This document shows positions 50,960 to 60,250 of a stretch of 64,000 nucleotides of DNA, piece by piece (the first letter of the stretch is position 1; every line of letters begins with the position of its first letter). The position numbers and the translations under genes are program-made. The DNA lies in contig CABRZR010000002.1 of assembly GCA_902475535.1 (NCBI GenBank), forward strand, positions 124,001 to 188,000, written 5' to 3'. The DNA is from QAMH01 sp900556425. Lineage in GTDB: Bacteria > Actinomycetota > Coriobacteriia > Coriobacteriales > QAMH01. Below the pieces are notes generated by a model. The model was not told the DNA's origin and searched no databases. It saw nothing but the letters and a program-made list of their open reading frames with translations.

Positions 50960-51046
50960 CATGTGCGGCGCCTTCCGGAGCAGGTGCGTGTCTGCCTCGG
51001 CGAAGATGTTGCCAAGGATTTCCGGCGCTATGTGAGGTGTCCCCGT

Positions 51047-52720
51047 CTAGGCGTTATTGCCACCGTGGCGGATGATGTCGATGATGATCCAGAGCGTGAG
51101 GCCAATGCCGACGCAGTAGCCCGTAAACGAGAGCACGGGAAGTCCTGCGACGGTTGGCTCCGAGATCGTGCTCACGAGTGCGGCGCTCACGAGCGTACCG
51201 GCCGTGATCATGCCGAGCGTGAGACGATTGATGATGCGCGAGAGCTTGCCGAGAGGCTCCTGGCTGCTCAGCATCTCCATGTTGACCTTGAGCTGGCCGC
51301 GGCTCAGCATGTGGGTGACGTCGCCGATGTATTCGGTGGCGCGCGCGAGACCGCGGGCGGAGCGATCGAGGCTGATGATGAGGTCGCGTGTCATCTGCTT
51401 GAACTCGTCCATCGGGGTTTTCTCGCGGCTGAGGTGTCCGTTGATGACATCGACCATGTTGAAGCTGCCCACGAAGTTAATGAGCGTGCCTTCGAGCGTG
51501 ACCAAACCGCGGGCAACGGCGGTGAGGCAGCTCGGCAGCTCGAGCTTGCATTCACGCATGGCGTTGGTGATGTCGGTGAGGAATGCGCCGATGTCTATCT
51601 CGTTCATTTCCGTCGATGCGTATCGGTCGATGACGCGGTCGAGCGTGCTGAGCAGACGGGGATGGTCGATGGCGTTGATGTCTCCGCCGACCGAGAAGCC
51701 GATAAGCGCGTCCTCGAGCATGGTCGAGCTCTCATGGCCGACGGCGACGATGATGCGCGTGAAACTTGCGCGCTCGTCGGGCGTAAGACGCCCCATGTTG
51801 CCAAGATCGAGGTAGACGATGCGGCCATCCTTGATCTCGATGTTGCCGGGATGCGGGTCGGCGTGGAAGAAGCCATCGTCGAGAATCTGCGTGGCGTAGT
51901 TGTCGAGTAGTTTCTCGCCGATTTCGGCGAGGTCATATCCGTGTTTGATGAGCTTCTGCGTATCGCGAATCGAGATACCGTCGACGTACTCCATGACGAG
52001 TACTTCCTCGGTGCAATATTGCGGATACGGTTTGAGACAGTGGAGGAAGGCGACGTCCTTGTTGAGCTCGGCGAATTCAGCGAGATTCTGGGCTTCCTTA
52101 TCGAAGTCCGTTTCCTCGAGGAAGGTCTGCCAGAGCTCCTCGACCACGTCGCGCAAGTCAACGATCTGGTTGTCCTTCATGAAGCGCTGTGCATGTTTGG
52201 CGAGCGAGCGCATCATATCGATGTCTTGCGCCATGGTGACACGGACGCCGGGGCGCTGCACCTTGATGGCGACGAGCTCACCGCTCTCGCGCAAGACCGC
52301 CCGATGCACTTGCGCAAGCGAAGCACTGCCGAGGGGCGTGGGGTCGATTTCCGAGAAGATCTGCTCGCGGCGTTCTTTGCCATAGATGGTGTCGAGCGCA
52401 GAGAGGACTTCGTCGAAGGGGAGCGGGTCACAGTCCATCTGGAGCTTCGAAAGCTCCTCGCAGTATGCGGGTGGCAGTATTTCGGAGCGTGTCGAGAGCG
52501 TCTGCCCGATCTTGATGAAGCTCGGACCGAGCTCCTCGAGCATGGAGCGCATTTCGATGGGGCTAATGCCCTGGAAGGCATGGTAGCGGCGTACGATGCT
52601 CAGCAGCTCGCGTAGGCGCGCGAAGCGAGAGCGGCGTGTCAGCCCGAACTGCTTTTGCGGGCTGACACCCGATGGCGTGCCGAAGACACGCCTGAATAGG
52701 TTGTTGCCGCTCGTTGGCAT
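51047..52720 (-). CDS. ABC1/AarF/UbiB-family atypical kinase
   Basis: Protein of 557 residues with the UbiB-type kinase-like domain. It shows the KxGQ motif (FIKIGQTLSTRSEILP), the nucleotide-binding AlaLoop region (PLGSASLAQVHRA), ion-pair lysine (VAIKVQRPGV), catalytic loop (FFHADPHPGNIEI) and metal aspartate (YLDLGNMGRL). Two C-terminal transmembrane helices close the protein. UbiB proteins affect quinone or lipid biosynthesis. It is co-directional with the phasin gene 6 bp upstream, a pairing I have seen in other Actinobacteria. Confidence 0.9.
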   Translation of the reverse strand: MPTSGNNLFRRVFGTPSGVSPQKQFGLTRRSRFARLRELLSIVRRYHAFQGISPIEMRSMLEELGPSFIKIGQTLSTRSEILPPAYCEELSKLQMDCDPLPFDEVLSALDTIYGKERREQIFSEIDPTPLGSASLAQVHRAVLRESGELVAIKVQRPGVRVTMAQDIDMMRSLAKHAQRFMKDNQIVDLRDVVEELWQTFLEETDFDKEAQNLAEFAELNKDVAFLHCLKPYPQYCTEEVLVMEYVDGISIRDTQKLIKHGYDLAEIGEKLLDNYATQILDDGFFHADPHPGNIEIKDGRIVYLDLGNMGRLTPDERASFTRIIVAVGHESSTMLEDALIGFSVGGDINAIDHPRLLSTLDRVIDRYASTEMNEIDIGAFLTDITNAMRECKLELPSCLTAVARGLVTLEGTLINFVGSFNMVDVINGHLSREKTPMDEFKQMTRDLIISLDRSARGLARATEYIGDVTHMLSRGQLKVNMEMLSSQEPLGKLSRIINRLTLGMITAGTLVSAALVSTISEPTVAGLPVLSFTGYCVGIGLTLWIIIDIIRHGGNNA

Positions 52721-52726
52721 GACCCG

Positions 52727-53263
52727 TTATTCGCCCTTGAGGTGCTCGACGGGGTCGACGTCGTTGCCTCCGTAGGTGCCGTCGGGATTGATGACGACAT
52801 CGCCGGGATCGGCCGTGCCCGCTGAGGGCTCTGCATGCGCCTCGACATCGAGGTGCTCGACGGGGTCGACGTCGTTGCCTCCGTAGGTGCCGTCGGGATT
52901 GATGACGACATCGTCATCGTCTGCGACTTCTTCTGCCTCGACGACGACGTCATCTATGCCGTCATCTTCCATCTCGCGGGCGATTTGGGCCATCTGCTCG
53001 GCGAAGGCGATTCGCTCCTCCGGCGTAAGCGAGCGCACGTAGGCGCGGATGGACTCCTCGCGCACCTTGCTGACGCTCTCCTCGGCCTTGTGCTTGAGCT
53101 CCTCGTTCATCTTGCGGCCCTGGTCGACGGTGACCTGACCACGCTCAACGAGGTCGTCGATGACAGCCTTGGCCTTTTCGCCTCCGATGGACAGGGCGCC
53201 GACGCCGGCGAGGAAGATGTTCTGGAAGGTCTCGGTGAGATTATTCGCAACGTTGTTCGCCAT
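52727..53263 (-). CDS. Phasin-family protein with duplicated acidic C-terminal repeat
   Basis: Protein of 178 residues. The N-terminal phasin-like helical domain (NLTETFQNIFLAGVGALSIG, then EKAKAVIDDLVERGQVTVD) is followed by a charged helix and an acidic tail. The tail carries a perfectly repeated segment (VVINPDGTYGGNDVDPVEHL), encoded by identical DNA at 52739-52802 and 52850-52913. ATG 53263 has GGAG upstream. Phasins coat polyester granules or membranes; without PHA genes here, a membrane-associated partner role for the UbiB-like kinase is equally possible. Confidence 0.8.
   Translation of the reverse strand: MANNVANNLTETFQNIFLAGVGALSIGGEKAKAVIDDLVERGQVTVDQGRKMNEELKHKAEESVSKVREESIRAYVRSLTPEERIAFAEQMAQIAREMEDDGIDDVVVEAEEVADDDDVVINPDGTYGGNDVDPVEHLDVEAHAEPSAGTADPGDVVINPDGTYGGNDVDPVEHLKGE
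52739..52913. repeat. Two identical 64-bp direct repeats within the phasin gene
   Basis: Bases 52739-52802 and 52850-52913 are identical over 64 bp and start 111 bp apart. They encode the same acidic segment in the same frame. Identity at the third codon positions points to a recent duplication. Confidence 0.92.
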
Positions 53264-53367
53264 GATGCTCTCCTTTACAAAGGTGAATACCGAACACATT
53301 CATTTTAGCGCAGGATGATGTTTGCGAACGCATGACCTTTCCACTTGTTTGGGCTATTCTTTCGAGC

Positions 53368-56300
53368 ATGCTGATTGACCAACTACAACACCTGCTCTTT
53401 TCCGCAGAGACGATGCAACCCGTGCTCGACAAGCTCGAGGCAGGCGAGGATACCTCGTTGGGCATCGTCGCGTCGGTGCGCCCGTTTGTCGTGGCGTCGT
53501 TGTTCACGCGCGAGCCGCGCACGATCTTCGTCGTCGTAAGTGGCAACGAGGCCGCCGAGCGCTTCGCCAATGACGTCGCGGCCTATATCGGGCGCGCGCA
53601 CGTCTGCGTGTATCCCGAGCGCACGGACATGCCCTGGCAGGATGTGCGACCCGACCACGCGGTCATCGGAGCGCGCACGCGGGCCATCGGCTTGCTCGCA
53701 CTGGGGCGTCCCATGGTGATCGTCGCATCGGCACGCGCGTTGCTGCGCAAGGTCGCGCCCGCATCGGGCAACGTCTTCTCGCCGCTCGTCGTCACGCGCG
53801 AGGACGGCGTCGTCGACGAGGCCACGGGCGAGCCCATCGCCTACGAAGATGTCGCCGCGCAGCTCGTGAGCCGGGGCTACGAGCGCCTCGGCGAGCTTGA
53901 CGGGCCGGGCACCTTCACGCAGCAGGGCGACACCATCGACGTGTTCGGCTCGGGAATGACCACGCCCGTGCGCATCGAGTTCTTCGGCGACGATGTGGAC
54001 GGGCTGCGTCGCGTTGTCGCGAGCACGGGGCAGACCGTCGGCGAGATAGACCGGGCCGAGATCTGGCCCGCGCGCGAGTTCGCCGTGAGCGCCGGCGGCA
54101 TCAAGCGGCTCAAGGACGCGCTGCGTGCCGAGCTCGCGAGCAATCGCGAGACGGTGGACAAGGTCGCGATGCTCGAGCAAGGCGTCGTCTTCGGCGACAT
54201 GGACCGCTTCGCGCCGTACCTCTACAAGGAGCTCGACCAGCCCATTCAATACGCGTCGAGGGGCACGCTCATCGTCATCGCGGAGCCGCGTTCGCTGTTC
54301 GATGACGCGGCGCATCGCTTTGACGAGATCAGCGCGATGGCGACCGAGGCGGGGCTCAAGCCCGCCGAACTCGAGAGCCTGTTCGCGCCGCCGGCCAAGA
54401 TGGACTTCGGCACGCGTCAGCGTCTCACGCTGCAGTCGATCATGCGCATCGGTGGGGCGGTCGACGCCGAACTCGCCATCCAGCGTCCCAATGTCGCCGG
54501 GCGCGAGGAGAAGCTCTACGCGGCAATCAGAGCGCAGATCAAGGCGGGGATGACGACGCTGTTCTCCGTGCCCGACCGCCGTGCGCGCGAGGATTTCGAG
54601 CTTGCCTTCGGCGATTGCTCCATCCCCTTCGTGGAATGCCTCGACCGGGGAGACAAGCCGCTGGACCGTCGCTATCTCAACATCGTCGACGTCGACATCC
54701 CCAACGGCTTCATCATCTCCGATGCGCACCTGACGATCATCTCGATCGCGGACCTCTCGCGTCGGGGAGGATCGCGCGGCACGAGTCGCCGCATCGACAT
54801 CACCGAGGTCACCTTCCCGTACCAACCGGGCGATTACGTCGTGCACGCCTCGCACGGCATCGCGCTGTTCTCGGGCATGGTGCGCCAGGAGGCCGCGGGC
54901 GTGGAGCACGACTACCTGCTGCTCTCGTATGCCGAAGGCGACAAGCTCTACGTGCCCGTCGAGCAGATCGACCGCGTGACGCGCTACGTCGGGCCCGATG
55001 GCTCGGCCCCGCGCCTCACACGCCTGCATACGGCCGACTGGAGCCGGGCGATGGGCAAGGCCCGCAAGTCGGCAAAGAAGCTCGCGTTTGACCTGGTCGA
55101 CCTATATGCACGCCGTTCCTCGGTCAAGGGATTCTCGTACTCGTCGGATACCGTCTGGCAAGAGGAGATGGAACAGGTCTTTCCCTATGAGGAGACGCCT
55201 GACCAGCTCAAGGCCATCGCCGATGTGAAGGCTGACATGGAATCCGAGAAGCCCATGGATCGCCTCATTTGCGGTGACGTGGGCTTTGGCAAGACCGAAG
55301 TTGCGCTGCGTGCGGCATTCAAGGCCGTGAGCGATAAAAAGCAGGTCATGATCCTGTGTCCGACGACGATTCTCGCGCAGCAGCACTATACGACCTTTCA
55401 CGACCGCTTCGAGCCCTTCGGCATCCGCGTCGAAGTCATGAGCCGCTTCAGGTCGAGTGCCCAGCAGAAGGCTGCGCTCGAGGGCTTTGCCGATGGCAGT
55501 GTCGATGTGCTCGTGGGCACGCATCGCCTGCTGAGTCGCGATGTGAACCCGAAGAACCTCGGACTTGTCATCATTGACGAGGAACAGCGCTTTGGCGTGG
55601 GCCATAAGGAGCAGCTCAAGAACCTGCGCGAATCCGTCGACGTACTGACGCTTTCGGCCACGCCCATCCCGCGCACCCTGCAGATGTCGCTGTCGGGCGT
55701 GCGCGACATGTCGCTTATCCATACGCCGCCGCCCAACAGGCGCCCCGTTGCCGTGCATGTGGGCGAGTGGGATGAGGACATCGTGAGCGGCGCCATCAGG
55801 CGCGAGATGGAACGCGGGGGGCAGGTGTACTACGTGAGCAATCGCGTGCGCACCATCGAGGACGCGCTCGAGCGTGTCGAGTCGGCGGCACCGGAGGCGC
55901 GCATCGGCATCGCGCACGGCAAGATGAGCGCCAAGCAGATCGAGACTGTGATGGAGCAGTTCGCGGCGGGTGAGATTGACGTACTCGTCGCAACCACCAT
56001 CATCGAAAACGGCATCGACAACCCGCACACCAACACGCTCATCATCGAGGATTCGCAGCGCTTGGGCCTGGCGCAGCTCTACCAGCTCAAGGGTCGCGTC
56101 GGTCGCTCGAACCAGCAGGCCTACGCATACTTCCTCTTCCCGCCCGAGAAGCCCCTGACCGAGGAGGCGACCGAACGCCTGCAGGCGATTGGCGAGTTCA
56201 CGGACCTGGGCAGCGGCATGAAGATCGCGATGAAGGACCTCGAGATCCGTGGTGCGGGAAGCATTCTGGGTGCCGAGCAGAGCGGCAACATGAGCGCCGT

Positions 56301-56832
56301 CGGCTTCGATTTGTTCGCGTCCATGCTGGCGCAAGCGGTGGCCGATGCCCGTGGCGAGCAGGGGATTGCGCACGAGGACGTGCAAATCGACCTGGCTGCG
56401 GACTTCTTCATTCCCGAGGAATACATGCCCGAAACCGACGAGCGCGTGCTGTTCTATCGCAAGATCGCCGCCGCCCAAAGCGTCGATGATGTCGAGAGGA
56501 TTGCGGATCAGATGCGTTCCGAGTTTGGGACGCCGCCACAGCCCGCGCAGAACATGCTCGACCGTGCGAAGATCAAGGCGCTCGCATCCGAATGCGGCGT
56601 CACGTCTATCACCCAGTCGGGCGGCAAGATAACGGTCGCGCCCGTGTCGCCGGCGCTCAAGAAGGCCGCGATGGCAAACGAGCGCTCGCGCGCCATGATC
56701 GAGGGGCTGCGGGCGCTGTACTTCGCGAAGACCGAGAAGTACACGGTGCCCTGCGCCAAGGGCGAGTCGCCGCTTGCGCCCGCCATGGAGCTTCTCGAGG
56801 CGCTCTACGAAGTGGCGGAGGACAACAGGTAG
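53368..56832 (+). CDS. mfd: Transcription-repair coupling factor
   Basis: DNA translocase of about 1154 residues. It removes stalled RNA polymerase and recruits UvrA to lesions. Domains in order: UvrB-like N-terminal region; CarD-like RNA-polymerase-interaction domain (YQPGDYVVHASHGIALFSG, about residues 490-510); SF2 helicase core with Walker A (GDVGFGKTEVALRAAF, near residue 636), DEEQ box (IIDEEQRFGVGHKE) and motif VI (QLKGRVGRS); then a C-terminal TRCF domain. I chose ATG 53368 (MLIDQLQH); an earlier ATG at 53332 lacks a ribosome site. Typical full length. uvrA lies 6.3 kb further on. Confidence 0.95.
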   Translation: MLIDQLQHLLFSAETMQPVLDKLEAGEDTSLGIVASVRPFVVASLFTREPRTIFVVVSGNEAAERFANDVAAYIGRAHVCVYPERTDMPWQDVRPDHAVIGARTRAIGLLALGRPMVIVASARALLRKVAPASGNVFSPLVVTREDGVVDEATGEPIAYEDVAAQLVSRGYERLGELDGPGTFTQQGDTIDVFGSGMTTPVRIEFFGDDVDGLRRVVASTGQTVGEIDRAEIWPAREFAVSAGGIKRLKDALRAELASNRETVDKVAMLEQGVVFGDMDRFAPYLYKELDQPIQYASRGTLIVIAEPRSLFDDAAHRFDEISAMATEAGLKPAELESLFAPPAKMDFGTRQRLTLQSIMRIGGAVDAELAIQRPNVAGREEKLYAAIRAQIKAGMTTLFSVPDRRAREDFELAFGDCSIPFVECLDRGDKPLDRRYLNIVDVDIPNGFIISDAHLTIISIADLSRRGGSRGTSRRIDITEVTFPYQPGDYVVHASHGIALFSGMVRQEAAGVEHDYLLLSYAEGDKLYVPVEQIDRVTRYVGPDGSAPRLTRLHTADWSRAMGKARKSAKKLAFDLVDLYARRSSVKGFSYSSDTVWQEEMEQVFPYEETPDQLKAIADVKADMESEKPMDRLICGDVGFGKTEVALRAAFKAVSDKKQVMILCPTTILAQQHYTTFHDRFEPFGIRVEVMSRFRSSAQQKAALEGFADGSVDVLVGTHRLLSRDVNPKNLGLVIIDEEQRFGVGHKEQLKNLRESVDVLTLSATPIPRTLQMSLSGVRDMSLIHTPPPNRRPVAVHVGEWDEDIVSGAIRREMERGGQVYYVSNRVRTIEDALERVESAAPEARIGIAHGKMSAKQIETVMEQFAAGEIDVLVATTIIENGIDNPHTNTLIIEDSQRLGLAQLYQLKGRVGRSNQQAYAYFLFPPEKPLTEEATERLQAIGEFTDLGSGMKIAMKDLEIRGAGSILGAEQSGNMSAVGFDLFASMLAQAVADARGEQGIAHEDVQIDLAADFFIPEEYMPETDERVLFYRKIAAAQSVDDVERIADQMRSEFGTPPQPAQNMLDRAKIKALASECGVTSITQSGGKITVAPVSPALKKAAMANERSRAMIEGLRALYFAKTEKYTVPCAKGESPLAPAMELLEALYEVAEDNR

Positions 56833-56852
56833 CGCGAACACGCGTCTATGTC

Positions 56853-56969
56853 TGTCATCCTGAGCGGAAGGGGCGGATGTGCCCGGAGCCGAAGAATCTC
56901 ACTTTGAATCACCACTCACCGCGAGGTTCTTCGACTCCGCTCGCGTGCGCTCGCTTCGCTCAGAACGAC
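56853..56969. repeat. Inverted pair of TGTCAT(TT/CC)-type repeats after mfd (copies 6 and 7)
   Basis: A forward copy (56853-56900, TGTCATCCTGAGCGG to GAAGAATCTC) and an inverted copy (56922-56969, ending GCTCAGAACGAC) form a long potential hairpin directly after mfd. This is the TCCTGAGC variant of the family seen at 42676-45568. Confidence 0.85.
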
Positions 56970-57044
56970 GGTGACTCTGGCTCGCCATGCTCGGAGCAAC
57001 GAGAGGCTATGCCCTATGTTTGGTTTTATCGCCTCTAGTCTGTG

Positions 57045-57078
57045 GGCAGCAGGCCACGCAGGAAGCGCGCGGTGTGGC
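57045..57078 (-). repeat. 34-bp duplicate of the uvrA 3' end (left att-like site)
   Basis: A 34-bp sequence beginning GGCAGCAGGCCACGCAGG is identical to 63102-63135, which encodes the last residues of UvrA (TARFLRGLLP). Read on the minus strand here it would end in LLPTD and a stop, versus LLPA and a stop at the real gene. It is in direct orientation and lies 6,057 bp from the other copy. Confidence 0.9.
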
Positions 57079-57243
57079 AAAGCGGAGAGCTTCGTATTCT
57101 GTATCTATCCGTAATCTGGACACACCAGCCTGATTGTCCACCCGATTAGAACATCGCTGCTCATCGTCTGTTGGTTTGCCGCATGCCCCCTTCATAAGAT
57201 GGCAATGTCAGCTAATTGACGCCCAGATCTTAAGGAGGAGCCA

Positions 57244-58365
57244 ATGGCAACGCAGGCCGCACGATTATGTACAAGAGACGAGGACTACCGCAAATACGGA
57301 ATTGAAAAAGGGAACCCGCAGCCATTCGAAGACGACATGCACACGCCGGGAGGAAAGGGAACCTTCGAGTGGTGGTACACGGATGCTAATTTCGATGATG
57401 GAACCACGGTCGTCGCAATTTGGTTCACCAAAAACTACTTCGATGTCCCAGGTCCCGCATGGCCAACGGTCGATCTCGAAATAACAGAAAAGGACGGTAC
57501 GCGCATTAACCATGTTGTGCGCGGTCCGAAGGGCACGCCCGTGAAGAAAGCTGGGGGGCCTTGCGATGTCCAGATTGAGAATTGCCATATCAAGTACGTC
57601 GATGGCAAGTACCAGCTGTACTTTAATGATGGCAAGATTATCTACGAGGCGACCATGACGCCCACGACGCCCATGTGGCGCCCGGATACTGGTATATGGA
57701 ATTTCGGCGAAGGCGCAGAAGCGCTAGAGTACGGCTGGTTCGTCGCCGCTCCCACAGCCGACGTCGAGGGCAGACTCGTCATCGATGGCAAGGAGCGCAA
57801 GCTCAAGGGCAAAGGGTATCATGACCACAACTGGGGCTATACCGGTCTCGAGAACATGATGAACCACTGGTATTGGGGAAGAGCCAAGGTCGGCGATTAC
57901 ACGGTCATCGCGTGTGACATCATCGCCGAAGAGAAGTACGGCAACAAGCGTCTCCCTGTCTTCTTCATCGCCAAAGACGGCAAGATTCTGAATGACGACG
58001 CGTCCATAACCAAAATCGAGAGGGCGAACACCCACATCAACGACTTCACTAAGAAGTTCATGGATGACACGCTCGTCTATACGCAAACGGTGAGCCCTGA
58101 CGAGGAATACATCATCACGTTCGAGCGCAAACGTGACATCATGCCGCGGAGCCTTCTCGAGGTCGTTACACCCATCAAGCGCTTCTTAGGCAAGCTCGTC
58201 GGCATGAATCCAACGTACATGCGTGTTATGGGCGACGTCACCGTAGACGTGAGACGCAATGGCGAGCAGGAGAAGATAACAGAGACGGGTTTGTGGGAGC
58301 AGTACTTCCTGGGCAACAACAAGGAGGCGACCATCGAGGGGGTGCGTTATCCCGTCGAGGCCTAG
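57244..58365 (+). CDS. Lipocalin-like CrtC/AttH-family protein (carotenoid 1,2-hydratase-like)
   Basis: Protein of 373 residues with no signal peptide. The diagnostic EWWY motif lies in GTFEWWYTDANFDDG (about residues 38-52), and GKGYHDHNWGYTGLEN (about 193-208) is the second conserved region of the CrtC/AttH two-lipocalin-domain family. Members hydrate or cyclise hydrophobic polyene or terpenoid substrates; others have no known activity. The Shine-Dalgarno is AAGGAGG. The 3' end is convergent with, and overlaps by 3 bp, the TetR gene. The nearby FAD oxidoreductase and SRPBCC protein support a lipid or isoprenoid substrate. Confidence 0.75.
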   Translation: MATQAARLCTRDEDYRKYGIEKGNPQPFEDDMHTPGGKGTFEWWYTDANFDDGTTVVAIWFTKNYFDVPGPAWPTVDLEITEKDGTRINHVVRGPKGTPVKKAGGPCDVQIENCHIKYVDGKYQLYFNDGKIIYEATMTPTTPMWRPDTGIWNFGEGAEALEYGWFVAAPTADVEGRLVIDGKERKLKGKGYHDHNWGYTGLENMMNHWYWGRAKVGDYTVIACDIIAEEKYGNKRLPVFFIAKDGKILNDDASITKIERANTHINDFTKKFMDDTLVYTQTVSPDEEYIITFERKRDIMPRSLLEVVTPIKRFLGKLVGMNPTYMRVMGDVTVDVRRNGEQEKITETGLWEQYFLGNNKEATIEGVRYPVEA

Positions 58366-58904
58366 CTGGGTATTGCTGGCTGCAATGGCCGCTTACGCAA
58401 GAATGCGGGGGAGCATTCCCAGATGGCGTCGAGCACGACCTCGAACGACCATTCCAGGCCTGTTTTGCACCACTGCAAGAAGACGTCGACTATGCCATAG
58501 AGGTACACATCGATCTTGAGTTTGAGCAGAAGCTGCTCGTCTGGCGGCAAAGACGGATCGATGTGCTCCTCATAGCTCGCCTCTTGCAGCCAGCTTACGA
58601 TGGTGTCCCGGAAGTTGTTTTGCCCTGCATGGTCTGGCAGTTGGCTGAAGAAGCCCTTGTGGTGCTGGGCGTAGACGAAGGCATGGCGTATGTTCTCGAT
58701 TGCGTTGATAGGCACTCCGCCTGTGGTCAGATAATGGATGGGAATGAAGCTCACGAGGTCGTTAATGTCGCGGAAGTTGTTATAGAAGGTCTGACGAGCG
58801 GTGCCCGTCTCCTTTATGAGCGAGGTTACCGTAATCTTGCCGAGGCGCTGCGTCTCGCACATCCGAAGCAGCGCCTCGCAATACAGCTCTTTCGAGTTGG
58901 CCAT
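58362..58904 (-). CDS. TetR-like transcriptional regulator (island copy 1)
   Basis: Regulator of 180 residues. The N-terminal helix-turn-helix is KITVTSLIKETGTARQTFYN, then NFRDINDLVSF (about residues 20-50). It is paralogous to the regulator at 62487 (ITVTSLIKETGTARQTFYNN versus VTVTALVAQAGTARQTFYNH). ATG 58904 is 2 bp after the ferredoxin gene's stop, so it is the last gene of the four-gene minus-strand operon. It probably controls the island from within. Confidence 0.85.
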   Translation of the reverse strand: MANSKELYCEALLRMCETQRLGKITVTSLIKETGTARQTFYNNFRDINDLVSFIPIHYLTTGGVPINAIENIRHAFVYAQHHKGFFSQLPDHAGQNNFRDTIVSWLQEASYEEHIDPSLPPDEQLLLKLKIDVYLYGIVDVFLQWCKTGLEWSFEVVLDAIWECSPAFLRKRPLQPAIPS

Positions 58905-58906
58905 GG

Positions 58907-60208
58907 CTATTTGCGGTATACGCCCGGAACAATCTTGAGCTGGGCTTGCTCGAGAAAGTAATCCTGCACACTGTCGAGCATGGGCATCGTCTGCTTGATG
59001 GATATCGAGCCTTCGGGGCAGCGCGAACGGCAATACCCGCATCCAAGGCAGACTTCTTGATTGACCACCATCTTGCCGTCGCTCTCACGGAAGTGAATGG
59101 CATCTTGCGGGCAATAGCTATCCAGGCAATGTCCGCATCCTGTGCAACGGTCATGGTCGACCACGGCCGTCCAGCCACTGGGAATGAAGCCGCGCTTTAT
59201 GTTGCGCGGACCATTCTTGGAGAGGTTCATGCCCACGCAGCAGCACGGGCAGCAGAAGCAAATTTCAAGGAAAGCGTCCATCTGGTCGTTCTTGAAGCCC
59301 CAGATGAGTTGCTCGACTTGAACCCAGAGCGACTGGCAGGTGAGACCGAGGGCAGCGGCTTTCTCCACGCGCTCATATGCCTCCTCCTTTGTGAGCTCCA
59401 CCGCCATGCCATGGTCGACGACGACGCGGCCGCCAAGGTTGAGGAACAGGCACGCCAGATCATGCGGGTAATCCTGGCAATCGCGCCCCGCGCGACATAG
59501 GCACTCCTTCATGCCGCCGATGTACTCGGCCTCGTCAATTGCCTTCTTTACGAGGTCGATGGGCAGCGTCACTGTCGCCGTATCACGGTCGACATCATCG
59601 CTTATGCGCTTGTTGATCTCGATTGTCTTGGCCTTTGCCGATTTGCCATCGGGTTCGTCATGCTTGCATGCGAAGGCTTGCTTTGCCGGATCCGTGTTTT
59701 TGTGCACGATATAGTCGTTGTAGTGTGCGGTGCCGGGTCTATCCTCGGGAACGTCAACGTTAAGGTTAAAAGCGAAGCCCGCCGAATAGGACTGCTCAGG
59801 CGGATCGAACATCATGGCTTTGCGATAGATTCTGTCGCCGAGGGAGCCGGGCTTCTTTAGCACCTTGGACATGTTGAGTATCCAAGCGAATACCTTGAGG
59901 ACGACCTTCCAGTTCCATTGCCGCGCCGAGGTGTGCGTGACGATGAAGTTCTTGATGCCGAGGCCGTTGGGCTTGTTCTTGTAGATTGGCCTGGGTCCCG
60001 GTCCTGCCGTCTTGCGCCCGAGCCTCTCCGCATCGAGGAATAGCACGTTTCCCTGCTCGTCGATGTTTGCATAGAAGGAGGGGAGCTCCCCGTCTGCGGG
60101 AACTGTTCCATCGAAGTTGCGTACGCGGTCGGTGGTGGATGCAGCAGAGTTGGGCGTTGTTCTTATTTGCTCGTCAATGTCGAGCGTGACGCCATTTGCA
60201 TTTTCCAT
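58907..60208 (-). CDS. Cysteine-rich 4Fe-4S (ferredoxin-like) protein
   Basis: Protein of 433 residues. The first ~230 residues are without recognised domain. The middle has two cysteine groups (MKECLCRAGRDCQDYPHDLA around residue 235 and EICFCCPCCCVGMNLS around 317-332), which may bind a further metal or cluster. The C-terminus has a classical two-cluster ferredoxin domain (RCTGCGHCLDSYCPQDAIHF and CLGCGYCRSRCPEGSI). A redox carrier or reductase for the co-encoded FAD oxidoreductase is plausible. It has no signal peptide. Start ATG 60208 (MENANGVTLD). Confidence 0.78.
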   Translation of the reverse strand: MENANGVTLDIDEQIRTTPNSAASTTDRVRNFDGTVPADGELPSFYANIDEQGNVLFLDAERLGRKTAGPGPRPIYKNKPNGLGIKNFIVTHTSARQWNWKVVLKVFAWILNMSKVLKKPGSLGDRIYRKAMMFDPPEQSYSAGFAFNLNVDVPEDRPGTAHYNDYIVHKNTDPAKQAFACKHDEPDGKSAKAKTIEINKRISDDVDRDTATVTLPIDLVKKAIDEAEYIGGMKECLCRAGRDCQDYPHDLACLFLNLGGRVVVDHGMAVELTKEEAYERVEKAAALGLTCQSLWVQVEQLIWGFKNDQMDAFLEICFCCPCCCVGMNLSKNGPRNIKRGFIPSGWTAVVDHDRCTGCGHCLDSYCPQDAIHFRESDGKMVVNQEVCLGCGYCRSRCPEGSISIKQTMPMLDSVQDYFLEQAQLKIVPGVYRK

Positions 60209-60250
60209 GTCAGCCTCGTTTCTGTTGGGTCTTTTCTTTGATTTGCAGAG

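Larger units (their letters stand above)
56833..57243. other. Intergenic region between mfd and the accessory block
   Basis: No gene is supported in these 410 bp. It contains an inverted pair of TGTCATCCTGAGCGG-type repeats (56853-56969) and the 34-bp duplicate of the uvrA 3' end (57045-57078). About 165 bp of lower-GC DNA then leads to the AAGGAGGAGCC Shine-Dalgarno of the lipocalin-like gene. The promoter of that gene is not obvious. Confidence 0.7.

Noticed and set aside
53383..55029. 548-residue antisense frame within mfd
   Set aside because: Arg/Asp/His-rich composition typical of the antisense of GC-rich codons; mfd on the other strand is unambiguous. The same holds for the 579-residue antisense frame at 55102-56841.
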